From Clostridiales bacterium (lineage in GTDB: Bacteria; Bacillota_A; Clostridia; Christensenellales; Pumilibacteraceae): a stretch of DNA of 28,729 nt. The DNA lies in contig JAISDO010000010.1 in assembly GCA_031264755.1 (NCBI GenBank), positions 1-28,729 on the forward strand, in the 5' to 3' direction. The position numbers and the translations under genes are program-made. Below the pieces are notes generated by a model that was not told the DNA's origin, did not search any database, and saw nothing but the letters and a program-made list of their open reading frames with translations. Positions 9,036-16,446 of the stretch are shown piece by piece. Position 1 is the first letter of the stretch; each line of letters starts with the position of its first letter.

Positions 9036-9103
9036 ATGTTCCAAACTATGCCATCAACAACAATCATGTAATATATATGTTGGTTGTTGCACAAGATATT
9101 TGT

Positions 9104-9871
9104 ATGAGATATATTGCAAAATATTTGATTACAAGTGTACTTATATTAGCAATTGGCATGTCGCCAAAGATAGTTGCCAATACATATAGTAGTGCAATTA
9201 GTTGGGGTCTTAGTCACAGATCCAAAGGTATGTCTCCCGATATACCAGATGGAGCTGCTACATTGCTATCCAAGTACAACGGTATATATTTGGGTGACAC
9301 AACTGATTGCAAAATCTACTTGACTTTTGACTTAGGATACGAAGCTGGTTATACGAGTCAAGTATTAGATGTATTGCGTGACAACAATATACATGCAATA
9401 TTTTTTTTGTGTGGCAACTATCTCAAAGAGAGCCAATTGATAGAACGTATGTTGCAAGAAGGTCACACTATAGGCAATCATACTGACCGACACAAAGATT
9501 TGTCCAAAGTGGATGTGGATGTAGTCAAACAAGATATACAAGATTTTGGGACAAAATATACTCAACAATATGGACACCACAATGTTTCATTGAGGTATTT
9601 TAGACCACCATTTGGCAAATTTGGACAACAAACATTACAGCAAGCAGTGAATGCCAATCTTAAGACAGTATTGTGGAGCAATGCTATAGCAGATTGGAGC
9701 AAGTCACCAATTGATCCGGTCGCTGCATCCAACAAACTAATATCACGTCTACACAAGGGTTGCATAATCTTGTTACACATTACCAATTCGGGCACTTCTA
9801 CAATGCTACGACAATTTGTACAAAAGGCTGTAGAGATAGGTTATCAATTTGGCGATGCTACACAATTGTAA
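9104..9871 (+). CDS. Secreted polysaccharide deacetylase, PdaA-type
   Basis: This is a NodB-homology (carbohydrate esterase 4) enzyme closest in pattern to PdaA, which de-N-acetylates muramic acid on the way to muramic delta-lactam in spore peptidoglycan. Visible are YLTFDLGYEAGYTSQVLDVL (PdaA-like, with Leu where many CE4 enzymes have the second Asp), the metal-binding GNHTDRH with the HxxxH His pair, RYFRPPFGKF, and a C-terminal ILLH with the catalytic His. Starting at ATG 9104 gives a clean signal peptide (Met-Arg-Tyr, hydrophobic core, VAN cleavage region); ATG 9077 would add nine residues in front. A deacetylase of this type hints at present or ancestral sporulation. A vegetative wall role is also possible, since no sporulation gene is in the window. 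Confidence 0.85.
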   Translation: MRYIAKYLITSVLILAIGMSPKIVANTYSSAISWGLSHRSKGMSPDIPDGAATLLSKYNGIYLGDTTDCKIYLTFDLGYEAGYTSQVLDVLRDNNIHAIFFLCGNYLKESQLIERMLQEGHTIGNHTDRHKDLSKVDVDVVKQDIQDFGTKYTQQYGHHNVSLRYFRPPFGKFGQQTLQQAVNANLKTVLWSNAIADWSKSPIDPVAASNKLISRLHKGCIILLHITNSGTSTMLRQFVQKAVEIGYQFGDATQL

Positions 9872-9894
9872 TTTGACCAAATTTGTGTTATAAT
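9866..9894 (+). promoter_or_regulatory. Promoter for the GltD-like gene
   Basis: TTGTAA (9866-9871) is followed after 17 bp by a perfect TATAAT (9889-9894), with an extended -10 TG at 9886-9887. The -35 box overlaps the end of the deacetylase gene. Transcription would start near 9901, leaving a long leader of about 178 nt. Confidence 0.6.
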
Positions 9895-9900
9895 GCGATT

Positions 9901-10078
9901 GATGATCGGCAACTAATGTTGTGAGACTGTAAATGATATCATACAAAAGCTGCTGAATAGTCAAAGAAGAACAAAAACTAATTTGAGTCCTTTCTTGCTT
10001 TGGTGTACAGTCGTGCGACCTAATCAAAACAACGCTTGATCAGGAGAGGCAACCTAAAATAAGGAGTAATCAAGATCA
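9901..10078 (+). promoter_or_regulatory. Structured 5' leader of the GltD-like gene
   Basis: Between the promoter and the start codon the RNA can form three stems. GACTGTA (9925-9931) pairs with TACAGTC (10006-10012). Inside it, CAAAGAAGAA (9962-9971) pairs with 9992-10002 with one bulged G. Then CCTAATCAA (10019-10027) pairs with TTGATCAGG (10036-10044) with one mismatch. An AAGGAG at 10061-10066 precedes the ATG at 10079. I see no match to T-box, S-box, TPP, FMN, lysine, glycine or purine riboswitch cores. It could be an uncharacterised regulatory leader; its function is unknown. Confidence 0.45.
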
Positions 10079-11110
10079 ATGAGTGATACCAAGAGAGTAG
10101 CGGTAGTGGGTAGTGGTCCTAGTGGACTTGCTATTGCTAGCAACTTGCTAAGTCATGGAGTGAGTGTAGATATATATGAGAGTTTTTTTATGCCTGGTGG
10201 AGTGCTTGTGTATGGCATACCTGATTCACGCTTGCCCAAATCTGTAGTGCAACGAGAGATAGATGCTATGGTAACAAGCAAGGGAGGCAATATAATACTC
10301 AATACCAAAGTCGGCAGAGATATCAAATTGCAAGAGTTGAGTGACAAGTATGATGCTGTGTATATATCAGCAGGAGCAGGTATACCCAACAAGATAGGCT
10401 TGGATGGCGAAGATTGTGATAGAGTATATAGTGGACATGATTACATGGCTAGGTTCAAGGTGCCACAAGCGTATCCGCAAGAGAGTTTGACCAAACTTAA
10501 ACAAGGCAAGCATGTCATAATATTGGGTGCGGGCAATGTAGCGATGGATGCGGCTAGGACAGCTACTGAGGCTGGAGCCAAAACCGTGAGCATAGTCTAC
10601 CGTCGTAGTGCCAAAGAGATGCCGGCTAGAGAGCACGAAGTCAATGATGCCAAATCTATGGGGACGCAATTTTATTTTTTGCATACCCCTAAGAGAATTG
10701 TGAATGATGGTGGTGTTGTGCAAGGTGTGGAGTTTGCAAAGACTGAACTTGGCGAGTCTGATGCTAGCGGCAGAGCTACATTTGTGGAGATACCCAATAG
10801 CCAATATATTATGCCTTGTGATACTGTGGTAGTGTGTGTGGGAGCGGGAGTGGATAGAGAGTTGACTTGCGATACGGGGTTGGTATTAGCTCCCAATGGA
10901 TTGATTGTTGTGGATAGCAATAGCAAGACCAATCTGGACAATGTCTATGCAGGCGGCGACATAGTCACAGGCAACAAGATTGTGCCGTTGGCTATGAATG
11001 CTGGACGCAAAGCTGCTAAGAGCATACTTGATAGATTTGGTATACCATCTCAACCTATGCCCAAAGAGATGCAAGAGGTTATGGCTTGCATAAGTCCAAG
11101 CAAGCATTAG
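10079..11110 (+). CDS. GltD/NfnL-like FAD-dependent oxidoreductase lacking the Fe-S domain
   Basis: The 343 residues match the flavin/NAD(P)H part of glutamate synthase small subunit (GltD) and of NfnL. The N-terminal FAD site is VVGSGPSGLAIASNL. PGGVLVYGIPDSRLPK is diagnostic of the GltD group. The second dinucleotide fold has ILGAGNVAMDAARTA, with YRRSAKEMPAREHE following, and NVYAGGDIVTGNKIVPLAM is the C-terminal FAD motif. GltD and NfnL are normally around 460-480 residues because a ~130-residue domain with two 4Fe-4S clusters comes first; that domain is absent here, and no frame for it exists upstream. Without a glutamate synthase large subunit nearby, the electron acceptor is unknown. 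It stands alone between its own promoter/leader and a terminator. A general NAD(P)H:acceptor reductase role is an alternative. Confidence 0.8.
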   Translation: MSDTKRVAVVGSGPSGLAIASNLLSHGVSVDIYESFFMPGGVLVYGIPDSRLPKSVVQREIDAMVTSKGGNIILNTKVGRDIKLQELSDKYDAVYISAGAGIPNKIGLDGEDCDRVYSGHDYMARFKVPQAYPQESLTKLKQGKHVIILGAGNVAMDAARTATEAGAKTVSIVYRRSAKEMPAREHEVNDAKSMGTQFYFLHTPKRIVNDGGVVQGVEFAKTELGESDASGRATFVEIPNSQYIMPCDTVVVCVGAGVDRELTCDTGLVLAPNGLIVVDSNSKTNLDNVYAGGDIVTGNKIVPLAMNAGRKAAKSILDRFGIPSQPMPKEMQEVMACISPSKH

Positions 11111-11132
11111 ATACCTATTGCTATCACAAGTT

Positions 11133-11186
11133 CACAGTGTACAAACAATGATTGTTATCTATTTGTACGCTGTGATTTGTTTTATA
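11133..11186 (+). terminator. Rho-independent terminator after the GltD-like gene
   Basis: A 13-bp stem (11133-11145 with 11162-11174, one G-U pair) starts 22 bases after the stop codon and is followed by ATTTGTTTTAT. Confidence 0.8.
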
Positions 11187-11190
11187 TTGA

Positions 11191-11220
11191 TTGACAATAC
11201 TAAGTTGAATAGTGTATACT
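11191..11220 (+). promoter_or_regulatory. Promoter for ylxM and the downstream cluster
   Basis: TTGACA (11191-11196) and TATACT (11215-11220) are 18 bp apart, directly after the previous terminator. The boxes and spacing are identical to those of the metK promoter. Confidence 0.75.
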
Positions 11221-11250
11221 AACTACAGGTAAAGCAAATTACTTGACTGT

Positions 11251-11550
11251 ATGAAAGATTTGAGTATTAGTAGGCTTATTGATCTATATGGTAGACTTTT
11301 GTCACAGGCACAACTATCCAAATTGCAAGAGTACTATGACTATGATCTGTCCATCAATGAGATAGCTGCCAATACTAACTTGACGAGACAAGGCGTGTAT
11401 GATAGTATTCGTAAGTCCATTAGTATTCTCAAGGAGTTGGAGTGTAGTTTGCAGTTGATTGCCAAGCTAGATGTCCTCAAATCTAGATTGAGTTGTATTG
11501 ATTATAGTATTGTACTAGATGTATTATTTAGTGACACAGTTGTACAGTAG
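11251..11550 (+). CDS. ylxM: YlxM/p13-like helix-turn-helix protein of the SRP pathway
   Basis: This 99-residue protein matches the UPF0122 (YlxM) family, small sigma-factor-like helix-turn-helix proteins almost always encoded just before ffh. Family members associate with the signal recognition particle and can modulate its GTPase. The conserved segment LLSQAQLSKLQEYYDYDLS precedes an HTH core, ISEIA-like INEIAANTNLTRQGVYDSIRK (residues about 34-54). Length is normal for the family (about 105-115). The ATG at 11251 lies about 25 nt after the expected transcription start. Its position upstream of ffh is the canonical one, although the usual tight coupling is replaced by a 218-base gap containing hairpins. 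Confidence 0.9.
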   Translation: MKDLSISRLIDLYGRLLSQAQLSKLQEYYDYDLSINEIAANTNLTRQGVYDSIRKSISILKELECSLQLIAKLDVLKSRLSCIDYSIVLDVLFSDTVVQ

Positions 11551-11625
11551 ACTGTTGATTGAGTAGTTTGTTTACTGTTAGAGTTTATATCTTCTGAAGT
11601 AGTCCACTAGTAGCAAGGTTAGGTG

Positions 11626-11654
11626 AGTGTGAGTTGCTCGCACTTGTCAAGTGC
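11626..11654 (+). promoter_or_regulatory. Two mutually exclusive hairpins in the ylxM-ffh gap
   Basis: AGTGTGAG (11626-11633) pairs with CTCGCACT (11637-11644) around a TTG loop. The right arm also takes part in a competing hairpin, GCACTT (11640-11645) with AAGTGC (11649-11654) around GTC. The two cannot form together. There is no T-run after either, so control of ffh by a switch here is only a possibility. The rest of the gap (11551-11768) holds no ORF, and I do not see the conserved SRP RNA core. Confidence 0.35.
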
Positions 11655-11768
11655 TTGTGTCTGCTAGCGTATTGAGGGTATTGTATTCAAAGTTCACTTA
11701 AATTTTTGGTTCGTATTTATTTAGAACGACAAAGATTGTTTATGTTTGGTGGTGTGCGGTAGTATTAT

Positions 11769-13121
11769 ATGGCATTATTTGAAAGTTTGTCAGACAAATT
11801 CAAAAAGGTGTTTGCTCATATTACTCAGAGAGGCAAACTTAGCGATGTAGATATCAAGCAAGCTATGCGTGAAATACGTGTAGCGTTGTTAGAAGCAGAC
11901 GTCAACTATTCGGTAGTCAAGGACTTTGTAGCCAAAGTTAGCGAACTAGCCAAGGGAGAGGAGATACTCAAGAGTCTTACGCCTGGTCAGATGGTAATCA
12001 AGTTGGTCAACGAAGAGTTGACTAATTTGATGGGTGGTGAGAATGTCAAGTTAGAAGTCTCATCTAAGCCGCCCACTGTTATTATGATGGTGGGGTTGCA
12101 AGGTGCAGGCAAGACCACTATGTGTGGCAAGTTGTCTAAGTACCTTATTGGCTTGGGCAAAAAGCCTCTATTGGTCGCTTGTGATATATATAGACCAGCG
12201 GCCATCAAACAATTGCAAGTTGTAGGCAAGAACGTAGGTGTAGAAGTCTTTGAAAATGGAACAAACTCACCACACAAGACTGCTAAGTTGGCTGTAGAAT
12301 ATGCTTTGGACAAAGGTTGTGATACTGTCATAATAGATACGGCAGGTCGTCTGCATATCAATCAAGATCTAATGCAAGAGTTGATTGACGTGAAGAATAC
12401 TGTCCAACCTACAGAGATACTTTTGACAGTGGACGCTATGACGGGTCAAGATGCCACCACCGTTGCAACAGCTTTTAATACCGAACTTGACATTACGGGT
12501 GTTATACTCACCAAGCTTGATGGAGATACTCGTGGTGGTGCTGCCTTGTCTATCAGGGCAGTGACGGGCAAACCTATCAAGTTGTGTGGTATGGGCGAAA
12601 AGATGGGCGATTTGGACTTGTTTCACCCTGATCGCATGGCATCTCGCATCTTGGGTATGGGTGATGTGCTCACACTTATAGAGAAGGCACAGTCTAATAT
12701 GTCTGAGCAAGAGATTGCCGACATGGAAAAAAAGTTCAAAGAAGCTTCTTTTACTTTAGACGATTTTCTTGTGCAGATGCAGCAGATGAGCAAGATGGGT
12801 GACTTGAGTCAAGTCATGGCAATGCTACCTAGCCAATTCAAATTCAACCCTAATGATCTCAATGAGACCAAGTTGACCAAGTACAAGGCTATTATACAGT
12901 CTATGACTATGCAAGAGCGAGTCAATCCCGCTATTGTCAAAGCATCTCGTCGCAAACGTGTAGCACTAGGTAGTGCATCTAGTATACAAGAGGTCAACGC
13001 TTTGCTCAAGCATTATGATCAGACCAAAGCTATGCTCAAGTCTATGAATGGTGGCAAGGGCGAGCCTAATTTTGATAAGTTGACCAAAATTAGGCAAGGG
13101 CGAGGGCGAAAATTTAGATAA
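11769..13121 (+). CDS. ffh: Signal recognition particle protein Ffh (SRP54)
   Basis: Ffh binds SRP RNA and signal sequences of nascent membrane proteins and delivers ribosomes to FtsY at the membrane, using GTP. The 450-residue protein has an N-terminal four-helix domain, the GTPase domain with P-loop GLQGAGKTT at residues 109-117, DTAGRL, TKLDGDTRGGAAL, and GMGEKMGDLDLFHPDRMASR, then the methionine-rich M domain (many Met in about 318-370, for example MQQMSKMGDL and MAMLPSQ) ending with a basic tail. All of this is typical. The start ATG 11769 is at the conserved N-terminus. Only a weak Shine-Dalgarno is seen. It is followed 24 bases later by rpsP, the same order as in many Bacillota. Confidence 0.98.
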   Translation: MALFESLSDKFKKVFAHITQRGKLSDVDIKQAMREIRVALLEADVNYSVVKDFVAKVSELAKGEEILKSLTPGQMVIKLVNEELTNLMGGENVKLEVSSKPPTVIMMVGLQGAGKTTMCGKLSKYLIGLGKKPLLVACDIYRPAAIKQLQVVGKNVGVEVFENGTNSPHKTAKLAVEYALDKGCDTVIIDTAGRLHINQDLMQELIDVKNTVQPTEILLTVDAMTGQDATTVATAFNTELDITGVILTKLDGDTRGGAALSIRAVTGKPIKLCGMGEKMGDLDLFHPDRMASRILGMGDVLTLIEKAQSNMSEQEIADMEKKFKEASFTLDDFLVQMQQMSKMGDLSQVMAMLPSQFKFNPNDLNETKLTKYKAIIQSMTMQERVNPAIVKASRRKRVALGSASSIQEVNALLKHYDQTKAMLKSMNGGKGEPNFDKLTKIRQGRGRKFR

Positions 13122-13145
13122 CCAATATTTAGGAGAAATATATAT

Positions 13146-13439
13146 ATGTCCGTTAAGATTAGATTGACTCGCATGGGTGACAAAAAGTCGCCTCATTACC
13201 GAATTATTGTAGCTGATGCTAGATCTCCACGTGATGGTAGATTTATAGATCAAGTTGGTTCTTACAATCCGCTTACTCAACCGGCTACCGTCAGTATAGA
13301 TCAAGACAGAATCAAACAATGGTTGTCCAATGGGGCTCAACCCACTGATACTGTGCGTGATATACTAGCTAGACAAGGTGTGATAGCCACAAAACAAGCC
13401 CCTGCCAAAAAAGGTGCGGTCAAAAAAGACAAAAAATAA
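13146..13439 (+). CDS. rpsP: 30S ribosomal protein S16
   Basis: S16 binds 16S rRNA early in small-subunit assembly. The 97 residues begin with the invariant [23 protein letters not shown], split here as [10 protein letters not shown] and [20 protein letters not shown], and continue with [11 protein letters not shown] lysine-rich tail follows the conserved DILARQGV region. The start is decided by AGGAG at 13132-13136, about 9 bases before ATG 13146. The gene follows ffh by 24 bases, and translation genes continue downstream. Confidence 0.98.
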   Translation: MSVKIRLTRMGDKKSPHYRIIVADARSPRDGRFIDQVGSYNPLTQPATVSIDQDRIKQWLSNGAQPTDTVRDILARQGVIATKQAPAKKGAVKKDKK

Positions 13440-13600
13440 AATCAAATTGTAGCATATGATTGATTGTATAGTTAGAGTTGTAATCTTTAGCACTTAAGAG
13501 TTATTGTTGGTCGTAGAGTTTATTATCTTTGGTCTTCTTTGAGCTATTGATCCAAATTGTTTTTGATGACAAATCTAATAAACTACTTTAGAGGAAGTTA

Positions 13601-13825
13601 ATGGTAGAATTGGTAAAGTATATTGTTTCTAATTTGGTGGACAATCCAGACAAAATAGTAGTAACTCAAGAGGGTGAAACTATCAGAGTTACTGTAGACA
13701 AGCCTGATATGGGCAAGATTATAGGCAAGCAAGGTAACATTGCCAAATCTATCAAGACTATTGTTCGTAGTGCAGCAATCAAACAAAATATGCGTGTGTC
13801 TGTAGATATTGTAGACGAACAGTAA
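13601..13825 (+). CDS. khpA: KH-domain RNA-binding protein KhpA
   Basis: This is a 74-residue protein made of a single type II KH domain with the nucleic-acid-binding loop GKIIGKQG (about residues 38-45). It matches KhpA (YlqC), which pairs with KhpB/Jag and binds many small RNAs and mRNAs in Gram-positive bacteria. The location between rpsP and rimM is the standard one. AGAGGA lies about 8-10 bases before ATG 13601. The 161-base gap after rpsP contains no recognisable gene; I see no convincing promoter or terminator in it. The rimM start follows 19 bases downstream, so coupling is likely. Confidence 0.95.
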   Translation: MVELVKYIVSNLVDNPDKIVVTQEGETIRVTVDKPDMGKIIGKQGNIAKSIKTIVRSAAIKQNMRVSVDIVDEQ

Positions 13826-13844
13826 GTGTAGTGTGCATTCAATT

Positions 13845-14339
13845 ATGATTCAGTTAGGCAAAATTCTTAAGCCTCATGGTATTAAGGGTGAACTCAAATT
13901 GGGTATAGTGCCCGGCTACAAGGACTGTTTTGACACTATCAAAACAGTCCTTGTAGCCGATAGATCTTATGACGTAGAGCGTTGTAGGATTGATAAGTGC
14001 GTGTATATCAAACTCAAAGGTGTGGATACACGTACTCAGGCAGAGGTGTTGCATGATTGCCCAATCTATGTGTCCCAATTGGAGTTGCCCCCGCTTCAAG
14101 AACATGAATATTATTATAGTGATATAATAGGGTCGCAAGTATATCTTGACAACCAATATCTGGGACAGCTAGTTGATATTGGACAATACGGCTCGGCTGA
14201 TGTGCATACTGTCAAGACCTGCGACGGTAACGTGGTTAGATATCCTTTTCTCAAACGGTTGATTGTAGATATAGATATAATATCCAAAAAGATAATCTAT
14301 GATAGTAATCAATTTGGGAGTGTCTGCGTGTATGATTAA
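13845..14339 (+). CDS. rimM: 16S rRNA processing protein RimM
   Basis: RimM binds S19 and helps mature the 3' domain of the 30S subunit. The 164-residue protein has the usual length and opening, QLGKILKPHGIKGELKLG, in the N-terminal barrel. The linker and C-terminal PRC-barrel include YYSDIIGSQVYLD and end with a region like VPFLKRLIVDID, here PFLKRLIVDIDI. ATG 13845 matches the family's start; a GTG at 13833 would add four residues. Codons about 24-39, encoding the stretch around YKDCFDTIKTVLVAD, coincide with a perfect 21-bp inverted repeat, described separately. The residues still align with the family's loop region (typically F-x-x-R-F-x-x-L-x-x-V), so the protein is probably functional. 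Confidence 0.93.
   Translation: MIQLGKILKPHGIKGELKLGIVPGYKDCFDTIKTVLVADRSYDVERCRIDKCVYIKLKGVDTRTQAEVLHDCPIYVSQLELPPLQEHEYYYSDIIGSQVYLDNQYLGQLVDIGQYGSADVHTVKTCDGNVVRYPFLKRLIVDIDIISKKIIYDSNQFGSVCVYD
13913..13959. repeat. Perfect 21-bp inverted repeat with 5-nt loop inside rimM
   Basis: The left arm 13913-13933 (CGGCTACAAGGACTG then TTTTGA) is the exact reverse complement of the right arm 13939-13959; the loop is CACTA (13934-13938). The frame passes through without a stop. Because it is a palindrome, the opposite strand encodes almost the same peptide (YKDCFD...KTVLVA). No T-run follows, so it is not a standard terminator. Confidence 0.97.
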
Positions 14340-14407
14340 TAATACCAATTGTGTTGTGGGGCAAGATGTCATCAATCTGCATTGCAATATGTAGAGTGTG
14401 TCATTTT

Positions 14408-15115
14408 ATGAAGATCAAAATACTTACATTATTTCCTGATATGGTGCGCGCTATACAGCACAGCGTGATAGGACGGGCTATTGACAATAATCTAGTAGAT
14501 ATACAAGCTATAGATATAAGGATGTATAGTACCAACAAACATCACAAATGTGACGATGTCCCTTATGGTGGCGGGGCGGGTATGCTCATGACTGCTCAAC
14601 CTATATATGATTGTATCAGCAGTATAGATAAGGATAGACTAGCCAAGCGAATCTTCTTGACGCCTACAGGCGTTAGGTTTGATGATGCTAAGGCCAAAGA
14701 TTTGGCTAGATATGATGACTTGATATTGTTGTGTGGGCACTACGAAGGCGTAGACCAACGAGTCATAGATCTGTGTATAGACGAGTGTATTAGTATAGGG
14801 GACTATGTGTTGACTGGTGGAGAGCTTGCGGCATTGGTGATTGTGGACGCTGTATGTAGATTTTGTCAAGGGGTGTTGTCTCAAGATTCGCACCAGCATG
14901 ATAGTTTTGGCAATGGGTTGCTGGAGTACCCGCAGTATACTAGACCCAGAGAGTTTATGGGGATGCAAGTGCCACAAGTTTTGCTTAGTGGCAATCACGC
15001 TGATATACACAAGTGGCGACAACAACAGAGCGTGGCCCTAACTAGACTCAACAGACCAGATTTGGTCAAATTGCATTGTACAAACGCCAATGTGCTAATA
15101 GATGATGATGTGTAG
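14408..15115 (+). CDS. trmD: tRNA (guanine37-N1)-methyltransferase TrmD
   Basis: TrmD methylates G37 next to the anticodon in tRNAs reading CNN codons (Leu, Pro, Arg) and so prevents +1 frameshifting. It is a SPOUT enzyme with a trefoil knot. Visible motifs are MKIKILTLFPDM at the N-terminus, DVPYGGGAGMLM, LLCGHYEGVDQRV, SIGDYVLTGGELAA (the SAM-binding knot) and SGNHADIHKWRQQQ near the C-terminus. The length of 235 residues is normal. ATG 14408 begins the conserved N-terminus; the frame is open from an ATG at 14351, but those 19 residues have no family counterpart. It follows rimM by 68 bases, the usual order. The next gene is normally rplS (L19), but here it is rbgA. Confidence 0.97.
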   Translation: MKIKILTLFPDMVRAIQHSVIGRAIDNNLVDIQAIDIRMYSTNKHHKCDDVPYGGGAGMLMTAQPIYDCISSIDKDRLAKRIFLTPTGVRFDDAKAKDLARYDDLILLCGHYEGVDQRVIDLCIDECISIGDYVLTGGELAALVIVDAVCRFCQGVLSQDSHQHDSFGNGLLEYPQYTRPREFMGMQVPQVLLSGNHADIHKWRQQQSVALTRLNRPDLVKLHCTNANVLIDDDV

Positions 15116-15242
15116 TTTGGGATTTATTGTCAACTTTAGTATCTATTGTATGCTACTTTGTGTTGTATGGTGACATTTAAGCAAGTTTGATCAAGTTTTT
15201 GCTTCACAACTTTTGGGTTTGGAGCTTGTGGTGTTAGGGTCA

Positions 15243-16079
15243 ATGTATATTCAGTGGTTTCCGGGACATATGACAAAGTCTATACGTTTGATGCAACAGT
15301 CATTGAGCGGAATAGATTTTGTCATATATGTCGTTGATAGTAGAGCTCCCCAAAGTTGTCTCAATCCTGTATTTGACGAGTTGTTTGGTGATTTGCCTAT
15401 AGTTTATGTACTCAACAAGGCTGATTTGGGTGATGTGAACTTGTCTCGCAAGTGGTGCGATCTTCATACTACTACTAATAGTGTTGCGATACAAGTCAAT
15501 AGTCTAGCTAGCACTCAAATCAATGTGCTAGCTACAGTGATCAACAAGTTGTGCAAAGTTAGACTGGACAAGTATGCTTCTAGAGGTATTAGGATATCTT
15601 TGCGTGGTATGGTTGTAGGTGTCCCTAATGTAGGCAAATCTACACTTATCAACAACATTGCAAGAGCCAAGAAGACCAAGACAGGAGATACTCCTGGTGT
15701 CACACGTGGCAAGCAGTGGATCAAAGTAGACCAATATCTTGATATATTAGATACACCAGGTACGTTATATCCCAAATTGAACGATCAGAATGTAGCTGTC
15801 AACTTAGCAATTGTTGGGAGCATTAGCTCCCAAGTGGTGGATATGTATGAGCTAAGTTTGCAATTGATTGACAAGTTGCAAGCTATATCACCTAATATAT
15901 TGGACAATAAGTACCAATGTACTACTGATATGGACGGAGTGAGAGTATTGCATCAAGTTGCTGTCAAGCGGGCATTTGTGCTCAAGGGGGGAGAGTTGGA
16001 CATAGAGAGAGCCGCCGTTGCCCTGATACAAGATTTTAGGCAAGGACGATTGGGTAAGATTACTTTGGATCGATTCTAA
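15243..16079 (+). CDS. rbgA: Ribosome biogenesis GTPase A (RbgA/YlqF)
   Basis: RbgA is a GTPase needed for late assembly of the 50S subunit. The 278-residue protein has the circularly permuted motif order of its family: G4 NKADL at about residue 58, then G1 GVPNVGKST at 126-134, then G3 DTPG at 170-173. It starts with the characteristic IQWFPGHMTKS. The C-terminal helical domain, which binds the ribosome, follows G3. ATG 15243 gives the family start; a TTG at 15213 would add ten residues. The 127-base gap after trmD contains no rplS. It contains an imperfect inverted repeat AAGCAA/TTGCTT near 15179-15204 with a short T-run inside, not clearly a terminator. Confidence 0.95.
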   Translation: MYIQWFPGHMTKSIRLMQQSLSGIDFVIYVVDSRAPQSCLNPVFDELFGDLPIVYVLNKADLGDVNLSRKWCDLHTTTNSVAIQVNSLASTQINVLATVINKLCKVRLDKYASRGIRISLRGMVVGVPNVGKSTLINNIARAKKTKTGDTPGVTRGKQWIKVDQYLDILDTPGTLYPKLNDQNVAVNLAIVGSISSQVVDMYELSLQLIDKLQAISPNILDNKYQCTTDMDGVRVLHQVAVKRAFVLKGGELDIERAAVALIQDFRQGRLGKITLDRF

Positions 16080-16125
16080 AAATAACTTTGAAGGGAAAAC
16101 ACAGTACCAAATTGTGAAGAAATAT

Positions 16126-16446
16126 ATGAAATCTTGGGAGATTAGGCTTGCCTATATAGTTTATTTTTTTGACAATGATAGACCTTGTTTTGTAGGTCCG
16201 GTAATAGAGGATATGGATATTGACCATTTGTTTTATCTCAGGTATATAACAGGGGATATATCCAAGTTGGTTAGCAATCATGTGTTTTATACAGATTTGG
16301 TACCTACGCAACTAGGCTTGGAGTATTGCCGTGCTCTCAACATTGATTTGAGTCTTCTTGGGTTTTTCTCATATGATTTGGGAATAAAGATAGACCAAGA
16401 TATAGATTTGATTGATGACGGTGACCAATCTGCATATGGAGACTAA
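16126..16446 (+). CDS. Unrecognised acidic protein between rbgA and rnhB
   Basis: This 106-residue protein (or 110 if GTG 16114 is the start) is not recognised. It has no signal peptide or membrane helix. The N-terminus SWEIRLAYIVYFFDND alternates basic and hydrophobic residues. The middle contains several Tyr, Phe and Leu, and the C-terminus is strongly acidic (DQDIDLIDDGDQ). It lies in the same direction as rbgA with a 46-base gap and overlaps the proposed rnhB start by 11 bases, which suggests translational coupling and that it is a real gene. It may act with RbgA or RNase HII, but nothing in the sequence proves that. A weak AAGGG lies at 16091-16095, too far from either start to help choose. 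Confidence 0.6.
   Translation: MKSWEIRLAYIVYFFDNDRPCFVGPVIEDMDIDHLFYLRYITGDISKLVSNHVFYTDLVPTQLGLEYCRALNIDLSLLGFFSYDLGIKIDQDIDLIDDGDQSAYGD

Noticed and set aside
11551..11768. SRP RNA gene next to ffh
   Set aside because: The conserved GGAAG/AGCA-type asymmetric-loop core is not present.
13913..13959. rimM hairpin as a transcription terminator
   Set aside because: No T-run follows either arm, and essential genes continue downstream without another promoter in view.
13854..14156. Antisense frame through rimM with a peptide resembling RimM
   Set aside because: The likeness comes only from the palindrome, which reads nearly the same on both strands; the rest has no coding character.
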